Source: Microcyclospora pomicola (Eukaryota > Ascomycota > Dothideomycetes > Capnodiales). From it: a stretch of 64,000 nucleotides of DNA. The stretch is from assembly GCA_002786065.1 (NCBI GenBank), contig NHNY01000004.1, forward strand, positions 1,240,001-1,304,000. Direction: 5' to 3'. Both the position numbers and the translations under genes were made by a program. Shown here in pieces: positions 52,768 through 62,918 of the stretch. Position 1 is the stretch's first letter, and each line of letters opens with the position of its first letter. The notes beneath the pieces were generated by a model that was given only the letters and a program-made list of their open reading frames with translations, searched no databases and was not told the DNA's origin.

Positions 52768-54232
52768 TCAACTTGTCTCATTCGCATTGGCTGTGACATT
52801 TCCAAGCATAGCAGCAACTTCCATCCCTCTCAACTTCTCCCGATGCGTCTTGAAGCTCTGCTTGATGATCTCTCCTGTCCCAGTATCCGCAACTCGAAAC
52901 ACCTCAATGGCTTTCTGTGATTTGACCCGACGAATCCTCCACACACCCTCGCCAACGATGGTCTGCTTGAGAAAATCCAGAAACGCCGCCGTCATGTTGA
53001 TGCTGATGTTGCCATCCCACACTCGTGTACTGGCTTTGACTTTTTGCGGGATACGTTGCGTGTCCAACTCCTCGACTCGCAGCAGCTCACCGCGCGCGGA
53101 TCGAAACCCAACAGCAATCTTGGGCACGCCAAGGAGGAATGACTGCGCCCAAAAGCGCAACAGTTTACGTTCAAACTTCTCGAGCTCGCGAGGTTGGAGA
53201 GCATTGAACTCTTGCGTTGTCTTCAATTCGATCCACGGGATAGGCGTGCTGGAGTCGTCAGGCTTTTCGCCGAGTACAGCATCTACTTCGCCAGCAAGGA
53301 TGAGAGACGTGGTACCAATTCCGGTACGGACGATGGAGCAGAATTGCGCATTATTGTTGACAGTCATAGTATCGCGGGACTCGATCTCACTGCGAGTGCA
53401 CTCCGACCAGGGTTTGTGAAGTGTTGACAGAGTCTCAAACTTGTAACCTTAATGCTGTCAGCGTCTAGCCGAAGGTGTAACCGTAGTGACTTACCCCAAT
53501 ACTGCATCATTTCCTGCGGAATCAGATCTCCGCCGCGTCTCGGCTTTGTCTGTTTCTCCTGAGACCGGCTATGCTGCTTGTACGCGAAGTTTTCCTCGAT
53601 ATATCTATGTCGATTAATGCGAAAAACAAAGAATGAATTGCACTTTATAGCTTACATGGTATCCTTGATCACATGCCATTAGTTTGCGTTCGAGCTTACA
53701 AATCTGATAGTCACGATCGCGCACCTGGAAAAGAGTGGCATTCATCTCAAACTCGTTGAACATGTCGAATGCTGCCGTCAAGATCTATGTTGTGAGCTCA
53801 CATGGTCGCTGTCTATCTAACTCAGCCCTTAGGCTGATCTGCAAGAGAACTCACTTTGGTCATCATCCCTCGCCACGTAACGAGCTCAGCTTTGACTCTG
53901 ACATTCTTGATATCTCCACCATTGTCATTCAGGCTTTGAAGTGACTTGTCTTCGTACGCCTGGATTGTATCCAATAGACTGTCGAGATGTTCTTCCACGC
54001 TGTCGTCCCGCTGGATGAAGCTGTCATACCCAGCCGAGAGATCCAGTGTACGCGTTTCGCCCCATGGCGCTTGGAATATCGGAGGATAATAATAGCTCAA
54101 GGATTCCGTAGACAAGGGGCGAAGTTGGTGATCGTCGTTGTACGAGAAGTAGGTGAACTCCCGCGGCCGACGGATTGATGTTTGCCCAGTTGCAAACCGT
54201 TGGGTAGGCTCGAGTTCGAAGATCGGCATCAT
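52768..54232 (-). CDS. RAI1: Rai1/DXO decapping nuclease and Rat1 partner
   Basis: Removes incomplete or NAD caps from RNAs and stimulates the nuclear 5'-3' exonuclease Rat1. Five exons: 54232-53855, 53784-53725, 53663-53656, 53604-53495 and 53447-52768, with introns of 47-71 nt; 411 residues. The splice through the 8-nt third exon restores the family block MNATLFQDTIYIEENFAYK. Active-site motifs are visible: TWRGMMTK at the end of exon 1, then GEVDAVLG (E239, D241) and WIELKTTQEF (E259, K261). The N-terminal block RFATGQTSIRRPREFTYFSY matches Rai1. The ATG at 54232 gives MMPIFELEP. This is one of the more finely split genes in the window. Confidence 0.9.
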
Positions 54233-54740
54233 GCAAACATTATGCTGATACCCAAGGTAAGTGTGTTGGTAGACATCAATGGCCCTTTTGTTCTTTACGT
54301 TTGCCGTCCATACACGCGACCAGAGATGATTGATAGTGTGATGGTCGAGGCTGGTCCACGATCAATGCTCTTCCGCCTCTCATTTCGTCATGGCCTGTGG
54401 CTGAGCTACCTAGATCCATCTCGTGCCAGGCGGAAGTAGAGCATAACGCCGATGCCCAGGCACCACCATTACCTGCACATCCAGATGGCCACTCTCAAGC
54501 TACCTCACTTTATATCGTCTGTCCACGACCTCGAAGCGGAGGCAATATAAGAGAGCACTTCATCGAACAATTCGGAGCAGAAACCTACCTGTCAGACTTC
54601 GCAGCGGTTCCGGCGCAACATTGCACACACCATCTGGGATAGCACCCAAGGGAACTTGGCGGATGCGTAGCCTTGCAACCATTTGACCTTCTACCACTGC
54701 GCGCGTCCATCATTCGTCCCGGCAAGGAGCAGCATTCGAC
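54233..54740. promoter_or_regulatory. Divergent promoter of RAI1 and MINDY gene
   Basis: The 508 bases between two divergent start codons hold no supported gene. Confidence 0.45.
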
Positions 54741-57599
54741 ATGGTCACCCGAAAACCAGTGCCTGGGCAACTGGCAACACCCGCTCCAGCGCACAATACC
54801 TCTGCTTCCTCGAACCCGCCGTACCCCACTACTCCAACCACAGACAGTCAGGCTCCAACAGGCACAGGGAACGTCTACACGCCTCAATTGGGGAATGTGG
54901 CAGCCTTAGATTTGATCGACATGCAGGAGGCGAGAAAGCGATCAGGAAGTGATTCGGACATTTCTTCGCATGGGACATGGAACTCTGATGACGACGACCG
55001 TGACGACGACGACAAACAAGCAGAACCGGCTACATCCGATATACCAAAACCACTTCGCATCACCCCGGTCAAGCAGCCAGGCGAGCACAAGGAGGGGAAC
55101 AGGGAAGAGTTGCCCGCAGTCTTGCGAGTTGGCCCAGCGGGAGGAACGTCGAAACAAGTCACTCAAGCTGCGCAACAGTTTGGCGATGGAGCACAATCAA
55201 ATCCATGGCTGGGACCAACTTTAGGTTCGGTGACCAACACAGGGCAGCGACCGGTTGTCCCAACCATGGTGTCCAACAACCCATACAGACAACAGAATGG
55301 GTACGAGCCGCAAAACAGTCAGACTGCATGGCAGGAAGTACAATCTCAACCTCCGACACAACCTCCACCACCGCCGCCAGTGGAGCTGCCGGCAGTGACT
55401 ACACCCTCTCAGGAGCTTGCACACATGTCACTAGGTCAAGGCATATCTGGGAGCTCAAGCACCTACAAGACTGCAGAGATGTTGCCTGTGTCTACTGTAC
55501 CTGGACGCCAATTCTCAGATGAGGAATCCGACCAAGCACCAAGCAACAATCCCATACCCATCTCAAACCCTTGGCAGGATGATCAGCCGTGGTACGGAGA
55601 AGATGCTGCACACTCACAAACAATGCCATCTGCACCGCCACCATTACCGCCTGGGCGCAATGCGAATGAAACGCCCATCGATCTACCGCCTTCCGGGCAA
55701 CCTCCAACCACATCAGACTCTCTGCTTGATCGGCAAGACCATGTACAACACCAGCAATCATCTAACGATGCAGCTACGCTTTCAGACCGACCTGGTAACA
55801 TTTCCATACCAAACCCTGCCGCTGCGCGTTCAACAGAGTCGGTACCCGAGACACCAGGAACACGAATGCGGCGTCAGAAGAACGAGCACTATCAGATCAA
55901 GAATGTCCGCTGGCTGGACGGTCCAGCAATGCGCACAAGTCCAGTCCTCACTCAGAACGCCAATGGCCCTTGTCCCTTGCTTGCGCTTGTCAATGCATTG
56001 GTACTCGGTACGCCACCCAATGTAGATACTGCGTTGATCGAAACACTACGGACAAGGGAGCAAGTGAGCCTCGGACTGCTGCTTGACGCTGTGTTTGATG
56101 AATTGATGTCGGGGCGACGTGGTGAGTCTGCAGACGATCTGCCTGATGTCAGTGATCTATACGCATTCCTGCTCGCACTTCACACCGGTATGAACGTGAA
56201 CCCACGATTTGTCACGTCACTTGCCGGATTGCCGGGTTCGCCGAGTGGCGATTCAAGAGTCGACCATATACATCCGCTTGAACGCCCAGAAAACAAGCCA
56301 GGGAGTTTTGAGGAGACTCGGGAGATGCGACTGTACTCTACTTTCAATGTGCCACTAATTCACGGCTGGACGGCACCGAAAGGTACGCCAGATTATGATG
56401 CTTTCGAACGATCTGCTCAGACATTCGAGGATGCACAGAACGTCCAGTTTTCACAGGTTGAATTGGAAGACAAGCTACAATCCGAAGGTCTCAGTTCTGT
56501 AGAGCAGCAGAAACTCCAGGACATTCACACCATCAAGAATTTCCTAGACTCATGGCCTACACAATTGACAAACCACGGCTTGGAGATGATTTCCTCGAGC
56601 TTGAAGCTTGGCCAGATCGCGATCTTGTTCCGCAATGACCATTTCAGTACACTGTACAAAGAGTCCAAGCATGGTGCGCTGATGACACTGGTCACTGATG
56701 CTGGTTACTCGAGCCACGAGGAGATTGTCTGGGAGAGCTTGGTTGACGTCAATGGAGCTGCATCGGAGCTCTTCAGCGGTGATTTTCGTACAGTGAGCCA
56801 TCAGCAAGACGCAAGGCTCAACCAAAATAGTTCCGCGGGTGGTGAAGAAGGCTGGCAAACGGTTCCCAGTACACGACGACAAGATCATCAGCGAATACCT
56901 TCCGATGCCCGGACGACACCGGCGACCGCCGAAATTCGACCTCCTCTCCCTGGCTCTCGTCCTGCACAAGAGGCTGCTCCAACAAGTGTTAGCGACGCTG
57001 AGTCACAAAGGAGAGCAGCTGAGCAAGAAGACCACGATCTGGCACTTGCCCTTCAACTTCAAGAGGAGGAGGAAGACCAGCAACGGCAAGCTGATCAACG
57101 CAGACGACGCGAGCAAGAACTATCGGAGCAGTTCCTGTCGACCGAATCAAGCGAAGGTCCTCGTCCTACCATCCCGCCCAGGCGAGGGACAGGCCGTAAC
57201 ACCTCTACCACGAATATTCCCATTACCAATCGTCCGCGGCCTAGCGGACGTCCTGCCGTCAATAGACCTGCAGACCAAGACGATCCCGAAGCACCTCCAT
57301 CTTATGAGCAAGCTGCGACTGATCGACCCTACCGTCCTGCTGGTTCCACAGCGCCCGGCATGCAAGGCAGTCCTTTGTCGGCATACGATGCGCTTCGCCA
57401 GCAGCAGAACGCTATGAGCACTACGAGCCTCAACTCTACTGCATCCCCCCCGTACCATGCCCGCCAACGCAGCGATGGCAACCGCCTTCGACGGCGAGAC
57501 AGCCAGCTTGCTGGATCCGGACTTGGTAACCCATCGCCGCAGCGGGTTAATCAGGCAGCCAATGTACATGACGCAGAGGAGAGATGTAGTGTAATGTAA
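54741..57599 (+). CDS. MINDY-family deubiquitinase (Miy1-like) with CaaX end
   Basis: Cysteine protease that trims K48-linked ubiquitin chains (MINDY/FAM63 family). Single exon, 952 residues, ATG at 54741. The first 370 residues are disordered (Pro/Gln/Ser/Thr-rich). The catalytic domain begins near 372 (YQIKNVRWLDG), with the catalytic C411 in NANGPCPLLALVNAL, a STFNVPLIHGW block in the middle and H634 in FRNDHFSTLYK. A UIM-like helix (EDHDLALALQLQEEEE) sits near 760, which should help bind ubiquitin chains. The C-terminal 180 residues are disordered and end in CSVM, which fits a farnesylation CaaX box, so membrane attachment is likely (inferred). It is divergent from RAI1. Confidence 0.92.
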   Translation: MVTRKPVPGQLATPAPAHNTSASSNPPYPTTPTTDSQAPTGTGNVYTPQLGNVAALDLIDMQEARKRSGSDSDISSHGTWNSDDDDRDDDDKQAEPATSDIPKPLRITPVKQPGEHKEGNREELPAVLRVGPAGGTSKQVTQAAQQFGDGAQSNPWLGPTLGSVTNTGQRPVVPTMVSNNPYRQQNGYEPQNSQTAWQEVQSQPPTQPPPPPPVELPAVTTPSQELAHMSLGQGISGSSSTYKTAEMLPVSTVPGRQFSDEESDQAPSNNPIPISNPWQDDQPWYGEDAAHSQTMPSAPPPLPPGRNANETPIDLPPSGQPPTTSDSLLDRQDHVQHQQSSNDAATLSDRPGNISIPNPAAARSTESVPETPGTRMRRQKNEHYQIKNVRWLDGPAMRTSPVLTQNANGPCPLLALVNALVLGTPPNVDTALIETLRTREQVSLGLLLDAVFDELMSGRRGESADDLPDVSDLYAFLLALHTGMNVNPRFVTSLAGLPGSPSGDSRVDHIHPLERPENKPGSFEETREMRLYSTFNVPLIHGWTAPKGTPDYDAFERSAQTFEDAQNVQFSQVELEDKLQSEGLSSVEQQKLQDIHTIKNFLDSWPTQLTNHGLEMISSSLKLGQIAILFRNDHFSTLYKESKHGALMTLVTDAGYSSHEEIVWESLVDVNGAASELFSGDFRTVSHQQDARLNQNSSAGGEEGWQTVPSTRRQDHQRIPSDARTTPATAEIRPPLPGSRPAQEAAPTSVSDAESQRRAAEQEDHDLALALQLQEEEEDQQRQADQRRRREQELSEQFLSTESSEGPRPTIPPRRGTGRNTSTTNIPITNRPRPSGRPAVNRPADQDDPEAPPSYEQAATDRPYRPAGSTAPGMQGSPLSAYDALRQQQNAMSTTSLNSTASPPYHARQRSDGNRLRRRDSQLAGSGLGNPSPQRVNQAANVHDAEERCSVM

Positions 57600-57937
57600 A
57601 ATTAGCCTTGTTGTTTCTAGCATAGCAATACGATACATGATACCCACATCATTTCTTCGTGCCTCGTTCGCATGAGCAGCTATAAAGAACTACACACTAT
57701 AACAGTAAAATTACGGTTGGGTGTACCTCGTTGTAGGACAAACCTTCCAGTGCGGCTATGTTTGCATATGCATTGTACAACGCATAGGAAATACAATGAT
57801 GAGGTGACGAGTGAATTCTGGAACTTGATACATTGGTTGGTCTATATCATCAAAGAAAAACGCCAGACGCGGACTGTGCCATGATGTGTACAAAAATGCG
57901 CCCTAAAATGCGGGCCTAATGCTAACAGAAACAAGAA
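57600..57937. other. Short convergent intergenic
   Basis: The 338 bases between convergent stop codons are A/T-rich with several AATA runs, consistent with 3' UTRs. No gene is seen. Confidence 0.4.
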
Positions 57938-60900
57938 TTATGGTTCGTCCTCTTTTCGAGTGACCATTTCGCGGACTTCGCTCAAAGCAAGCGGGTAGCT
58001 CGTGGGGCGATAAGGCGCCGGCTCTTCGGACGCGGACACCCAGATGCCCTTGGTGATCTCCTTGCCCAGCATCTCCATGATAGGCGTGACGATGGGGAGA
58101 CAGGCGAAGAGGGTAGTATAGCAGATGAGCGCGGTCAGGAGCATGTTCAGCCAGAATGGGAGGCCTTGGCCAGCGAAGAAAACACAAACCAGACTGCCCA
58201 TGGACCAGAAGACCAGCCCGTGAATCAGGTAGATCGTGAAGACGTGAGGAAAGAGGAAGAGGAAGACTTTGGTCGACAGGACTGCTTGCACCCATGTCGA
58301 CAGCTCTACGACGTATTGTGCGGCTACAGCGAATACGAGTCCGTTGAGTTTGGGCTCGGTGTAGCCAGGATAGCCGGCCCGAGCGGTGTCCATGATAGGA
58401 AGATCGGTTTGCATGTCAGGATGAATGCCACGCTCGTTGGTCGAGAACGTGTAGCCGGTCCAGACAGAAAGCAGATCGTTGCCCAAACTCGCGAAGACCA
58501 GGACACAGGCTAGGATCAACATTGGGTAGTGAATGAGGGGGTTCGCTTGGATGGGTTTGCGGTACTTGTATGTGATGTCCAGATCGGCGAGCATCAGACC
58601 GAACCAGAAGTAAGATCCCCACGACATTGCGTACCAGTGATTGATGATGCAGAAAGCGTAGTAGCCGAAACGCTTCCAAGGCGTCTTGATCTCACGGATG
58701 ATGACCACGCCAAGTAGCACCAGCCAACTGTTTTGGAGCTGCACGGGTATTGTCCACAGTACACCAGTGCAGAAGTTCCAGGTCAATTGAGGAGCGGCAT
58801 TAGGAATAAGGTAGAAAAGCTGTAGTGTTTCGTCGATAAAATAGCCGAAGTTGGTGTATAAAGTGGTTGATGGCCAGGTTGACCAGGTGATAGAGGGGAT
58901 GTATTCAAGATAGTAAACGGCACCAAGGTCCATGAGAAAGTACTCGAACAGGATGACGGCCGTGATTGGGATCATTAGACGTGGGCAACGACAGACGACC
59001 TTCTCGGCAATAGTCTTGAGATTGCCGGTGCGAAGATAGCCGCTGGTCAGGAAACGTGTCGAGGTGGTGAAGAAGATACCGACCCAGATCTCGTTGAAGA
59101 AAAAAGGTTCAATCGTTCTTCGTGCCCAGTACTCACTTTCATAGTGCTGGGGTAAATATTCTTCGATCACAGAAGGGACAAATGTGAGGATGAAATGAGT
59201 GCAAGAAACAAGAAGCGAGCATACGGCGACCAGACCAGCGAGGTAGTCTACACGCGTGCGTGCTTGTGGGACCGCTCCAGGCTTCGGCGTAGGCTTTGCT
59301 CCCGGGTTCGCCGCAGCCTGCGAGCCCTCGGGCACATAGTCGAGGCGTGATGGTGCTTTCGAAAGCAGATCTGCTGTAGATGCGTCCATGCGATTTGCAA
59401 GTGGTTCGATGGCGTCGAAACTAGTACCGGGTCTGCCATATGGACCCTCTTTCTCATACGCAGCAAGCGTTGCGGTACTCGCAGCAGCGGAGTATAGAAG
59501 AGGTTGACCGCTGACGGATCGGCCTTGTGCACCCAGATAAGGGCGACCAGGGCTAGCGCTGCCATCGATCAATGTAGTCGAGCTCCCAACCATCATTGGC
59601 CTCAAGTGGTCCATCTCGAAATCGGTCTGCGTGGTCCATGCATCGGAGACTGGTCTGCTCTTCGAGTTCAGATATGCTTGGGATTCTGGCCGGTTCTTGC
59701 CTTCATAGTATCCGCTTGGCATAGGCGAGGTCGGCATTTTCGGCCGGCTCATCGGAACCGTTGAAGACCGGGCGGGGGCCTTCTTGCCCATCATTTTGCG
59801 CGCAACTGCGTGAATGATCAGCACAGCGCTGAACGCCAGGCTCGCTATGATTATGGCGATTCCAGCCGCATGATTCTTCTTGCTCGGTACTGGCACACTC
59901 GCAGTTTCTCTCGAGGTCATTGCATCAGTGTAAGGCGTGCTTGCCCGTAAAGTCCAATCTTCAGTGGAACAGTACTGGCTGGAATCGCAGCTTGCCTGTC
60001 CAAGCTGTGACTCGCTTGTCAAAGACGAGTTGAAGAACAACCGGATCCATCCGATGCCAGCTGTTGTACCGCTGACCGCTGGGGTTTGCATCCAGTCTAG
60101 ATCACCGTTAGACCAATGCTTGAATATAAGCGACGAGGCCATCTCGACCATGTTTGCATTACTCGTCGGCACGGTGGTCAGAGTGTTGTTGCCCACCCAG
60201 TAGGTGATGTCGTCACTTGTCCAGTCCATCCGGTAGGGCAAGTAGCCGTATGGGAAATTGTACGAAGGCAGTGATGAATAATTGAGTCCGGCGGTGAGGT
60301 TTGGAGCCTGCCCACCATATGTTGTCTGAAAACTTGGATCGTATCCATTTCCCATGGCTAGCAAGTCGAGCTCCGCCGAAACTGATTCGTTGTGTTCTGC
60401 TCTCATCGTCAAGGCAGTACCTTGCCCGTATGGCGGACTCTTCATGAGTGCTCGAAAAGAGCCATATTGAATGTCCTTCCGTACCGTCTCTATCACTGCC
60501 CCGTCCACCAGATGAGTGGAAGTGTATGGCGAGACAGTGAGATTCAGGATCGACGGAGCAATATTCCATTCGGTGATGTTGGACGAAAAGAAAACGTTGG
60601 ACTTGGCCGCCCCTTCTCTGTAGTAGATTGTCCATCCCTTCTCATATTTATGCTCGAACTCGTTGATGGTGAACAGGTCGGCGGGAAGGGTGGTGTTGGA
60701 CGCCGTCTCATTGAAATATGCAATTATGGAATCCGTGAAGACATTTCCCGTGACAGGGTCTGAGTATCCGCAAGTGCAAGTAGCGGTTCCATTGTCTACT
60801 GATGTCGCGGCACTCGAAGTCGCGCTGCTGGTACTGCTACTAGTGGTGCTGATGTCGGCATCCGTGGTTGTGCTGGTGACCGAAGTCGCTGTGATGGAGG

Positions 60901-61033
60901 AGGAGGAAGACGTAGTCGTGGTCGTATCGTCCTGCGCAAAGGCCGTGGTCGCAAGGAGAAGGACAGAGGACGAGATGGCGCTTGTCCAGTTCCTTCTCCG
61001 ACGAAGCCAGGGGTTGTGCGTGCGACGCGCCAT
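57938..61033 (-). CDS. Membrane acyltransferase-3-like protein with extracellular domain
   Basis: Single exon; the frame opens at a GTG, so the ATG at 61033 is used, giving 1031 residues. Residues 1-33 form a signal peptide (basic MARRTHNPWLRRRRN, then a Leu/Ala core). A Thr/Ser-rich stretch runs to about 80, followed by an extracellular domain to about 385 containing a CTCGYSDPVTG start and many N-x-S/T sites. One helix near 390-412 (HAAGIAIIIASLAFSAVLII) is followed by a cytosolic Pro/Ser/Arg linker of about 200 residues. The C-terminal 400 residues hold about ten membrane helices in the order of acyltransferase-3-like fungal proteins, starting RTRVDYLAGLVAVCSLLVSC. Such proteins are thought to modify surface glycans or lipids; the substrate is unknown. 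Confidence 0.7.
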   Translation of the reverse strand: MARRTHNPWLRRRRNWTSAISSSVLLLATTAFAQDDTTTTTSSSSSITATSVTSTTTDADISTTSSSTSSATSSAATSVDNGTATCTCGYSDPVTGNVFTDSIIAYFNETASNTTLPADLFTINEFEHKYEKGWTIYYREGAAKSNVFFSSNITEWNIAPSILNLTVSPYTSTHLVDGAVIETVRKDIQYGSFRALMKSPPYGQGTALTMRAEHNESVSAELDLLAMGNGYDPSFQTTYGGQAPNLTAGLNYSSLPSYNFPYGYLPYRMDWTSDDITYWVGNNTLTTVPTSNANMVEMASSLIFKHWSNGDLDWMQTPAVSGTTAGIGWIRLFFNSSLTSESQLGQASCDSSQYCSTEDWTLRASTPYTDAMTSRETASVPVPSKKNHAAGIAIIIASLAFSAVLIIHAVARKMMGKKAPARSSTVPMSRPKMPTSPMPSGYYEGKNRPESQAYLNSKSRPVSDAWTTQTDFEMDHLRPMMVGSSTTLIDGSASPGRPYLGAQGRSVSGQPLLYSAAASTATLAAYEKEGPYGRPGTSFDAIEPLANRMDASTADLLSKAPSRLDYVPEGSQAAANPGAKPTPKPGAVPQARTRVDYLAGLVAVCSLLVSCTHFILTFVPSVIEEYLPQHYESEYWARRTIEPFFFNEIWVGIFFTTSTRFLTSGYLRTGNLKTIAEKVVCRCPRLMIPITAVILFEYFLMDLGAVYYLEYIPSITWSTWPSTTLYTNFGYFIDETLQLFYLIPNAAPQLTWNFCTGVLWTIPVQLQNSWLVLLGVVIIREIKTPWKRFGYYAFCIINHWYAMSWGSYFWFGLMLADLDITYKYRKPIQANPLIHYPMLILACVLVFASLGNDLLSVWTGYTFSTNERGIHPDMQTDLPIMDTARAGYPGYTEPKLNGLVFAVAAQYVVELSTWVQAVLSTKVFLFLFPHVFTIYLIHGLVFWSMGSLVCVFFAGQGLPFWLNMLLTALICYTTLFACLPIVTPIMEMLGKEITKGIWVSASEEPAPYRPTSYPLALSEVREMVTRKEDEP

Positions 61034-62918
61034 TCGAAACACGCAGGCCGGGAAGAGAGCGTAAGGTGTTCCTTGCGTGAGATAGGTTCAAAACTGAATA
61101 TTTCAATCGTTGTTCAGCTGCATTCTTTTCTCCTACAACAGATAGGCTTCATCCAGATGGCCCGCGCAAGCACAATAACCAAGCGAGTGTTGTATGGGTC
61201 TGACGAAGTGATCGGTGGTCGGTGGGTCGAGCGCAGTCGACGTGGAGGTAGCTGACTGTGAGATTGGTTCGTGCTTGTTCGTGCACTACCACACCAGTAT
61301 GGTGAAGTGAAGAGAAAGCAACATGAACATGAAAGTGGTGAGCAGCTGATTTCCCGGAAGCCGCATCAGCGTCAGCATGAGCAGCTACCTGAACAACACC
61401 ACCTGCATCAGCCACTACTGGACCAGCGACTGCATGCGCTAATCGTCTTCCCTGCAGGACTGTTGCCGATACATGCTGCACCGGGTCTACGCTCTCCTGA
61501 TCTCAGGATTGGCATTCCTTGACGTCCCGAAGACTACTACTGAACACTGATCCTCCGAGCCCACCACCGCCACCAGTTCCCCAACGCCCGCGGAGGCTGA
61601 ACCTCCCACTGCCAAGACGTAGCCACGCCAGTCCGCCGATCTATCCTACTTTCCCACCAATCCCTACCGGCAGAAGGACAATGCAGGTGATCCGCTGGAT
61701 TCTCCTTAGCAGCGAGATCTGACTCCAGCATTATTTACTGCATCGAGTCTTTCGCAATTCCCGCGCGAACTGTCGCCGAACTTGGCAGGGCATTACCGAC
61801 ACTTCCGTTCCCCTTTATATCTAGACGATGTACTTTTTGGCTCTCTGACGAACGGAACCCGTCAAGCCGCCGACTACATTCTTCTCTGCGACTATTGGAT
61901 GGTCTGTCAGGGTCAAGGTTTGCCACCTGCTCGCAGAGAAGATAACTGAAACACGGCTCGAAAAGGTCCCGGAACACAATCCTGCAGTCGCATGAGCTAG
62001 CATGCGAGGACACACGCATGCTCTACCAAGAGCACGATGCGCGCAGCATACCTGAGCATTGATCCGTCATTCCACGATTATGACCATCGTCATCTCCTGC
62101 TGCGCACGATGATATGTCGGATACCCACACCAACTACACATATGATATCTGATCTCGCGAGATGAGTAGATCTACCGATTGATCCTGGCGAATGTCACTG
62201 AGATAGCATATGATGCCATTATCATTGCATCATCCGCTCATCAAGCAGACGCCCAACGGTGGCGGACATGGACCGAGCCTACTCTTCGCATGCAATGTCA
62301 ACGAGTAGCTTATCAGCAAAGCCAATTTTTCTATTATTGCTCGGCACTTCCACATACTGTACCAAGTGTGTTTCGCGCTGGGTTCGCGTGTTAGAAGCGT
62401 GCGACGCGCGGCTCGTGAACCAGGGGAGCGAATCTGCTCCGCGGGAATTTAGGCTGGACGGCCACCTAATCTCTGAATGTGAGTGCTGCTTGAGATAAGC
62501 CCGATGGTCAGGTAAAGTTATCTTATAGCAAAGATCTTGGTAAAACGCATTCCACCCACTCACAGGACTGACGGTGTCTTGACTGCCAGAATGGCACCCT
62601 CATCTCGTGTTAGGAAGAGGCCCATACCGCTGTCTTAATGGGTCGCATGCACAGGACGAAGGATTCAGACATGAAACATGGTATCTCAATCCAAATGATG
62701 ATTTTCTGCTGATTGGTGGTGGAGCAACAACGGGGAGAAGACAAAGGTATTATCTACTGTTCGAATTGGACCTCCTTCGAGATATTCAGTGTTTGTATGC
62801 TAGTAAACATGCGGCGACTCTTTGAAAAGGCGCGTGCAATGTCTTATGATATACAATTGTACATATAGCGCATCTACCACAGCGCTCCAGGAGTCGCGTC
62901 CATAGTGCGATGTGCCGT
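61034..62918. other. Gene-free interval
   Basis: About 1.9 kb between the acyltransferase promoter and the right-edge gene. Frames are short, non-ATG or overlapping on both strands. I see no repeat, tRNA or conserved protein. Confidence 0.5.
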
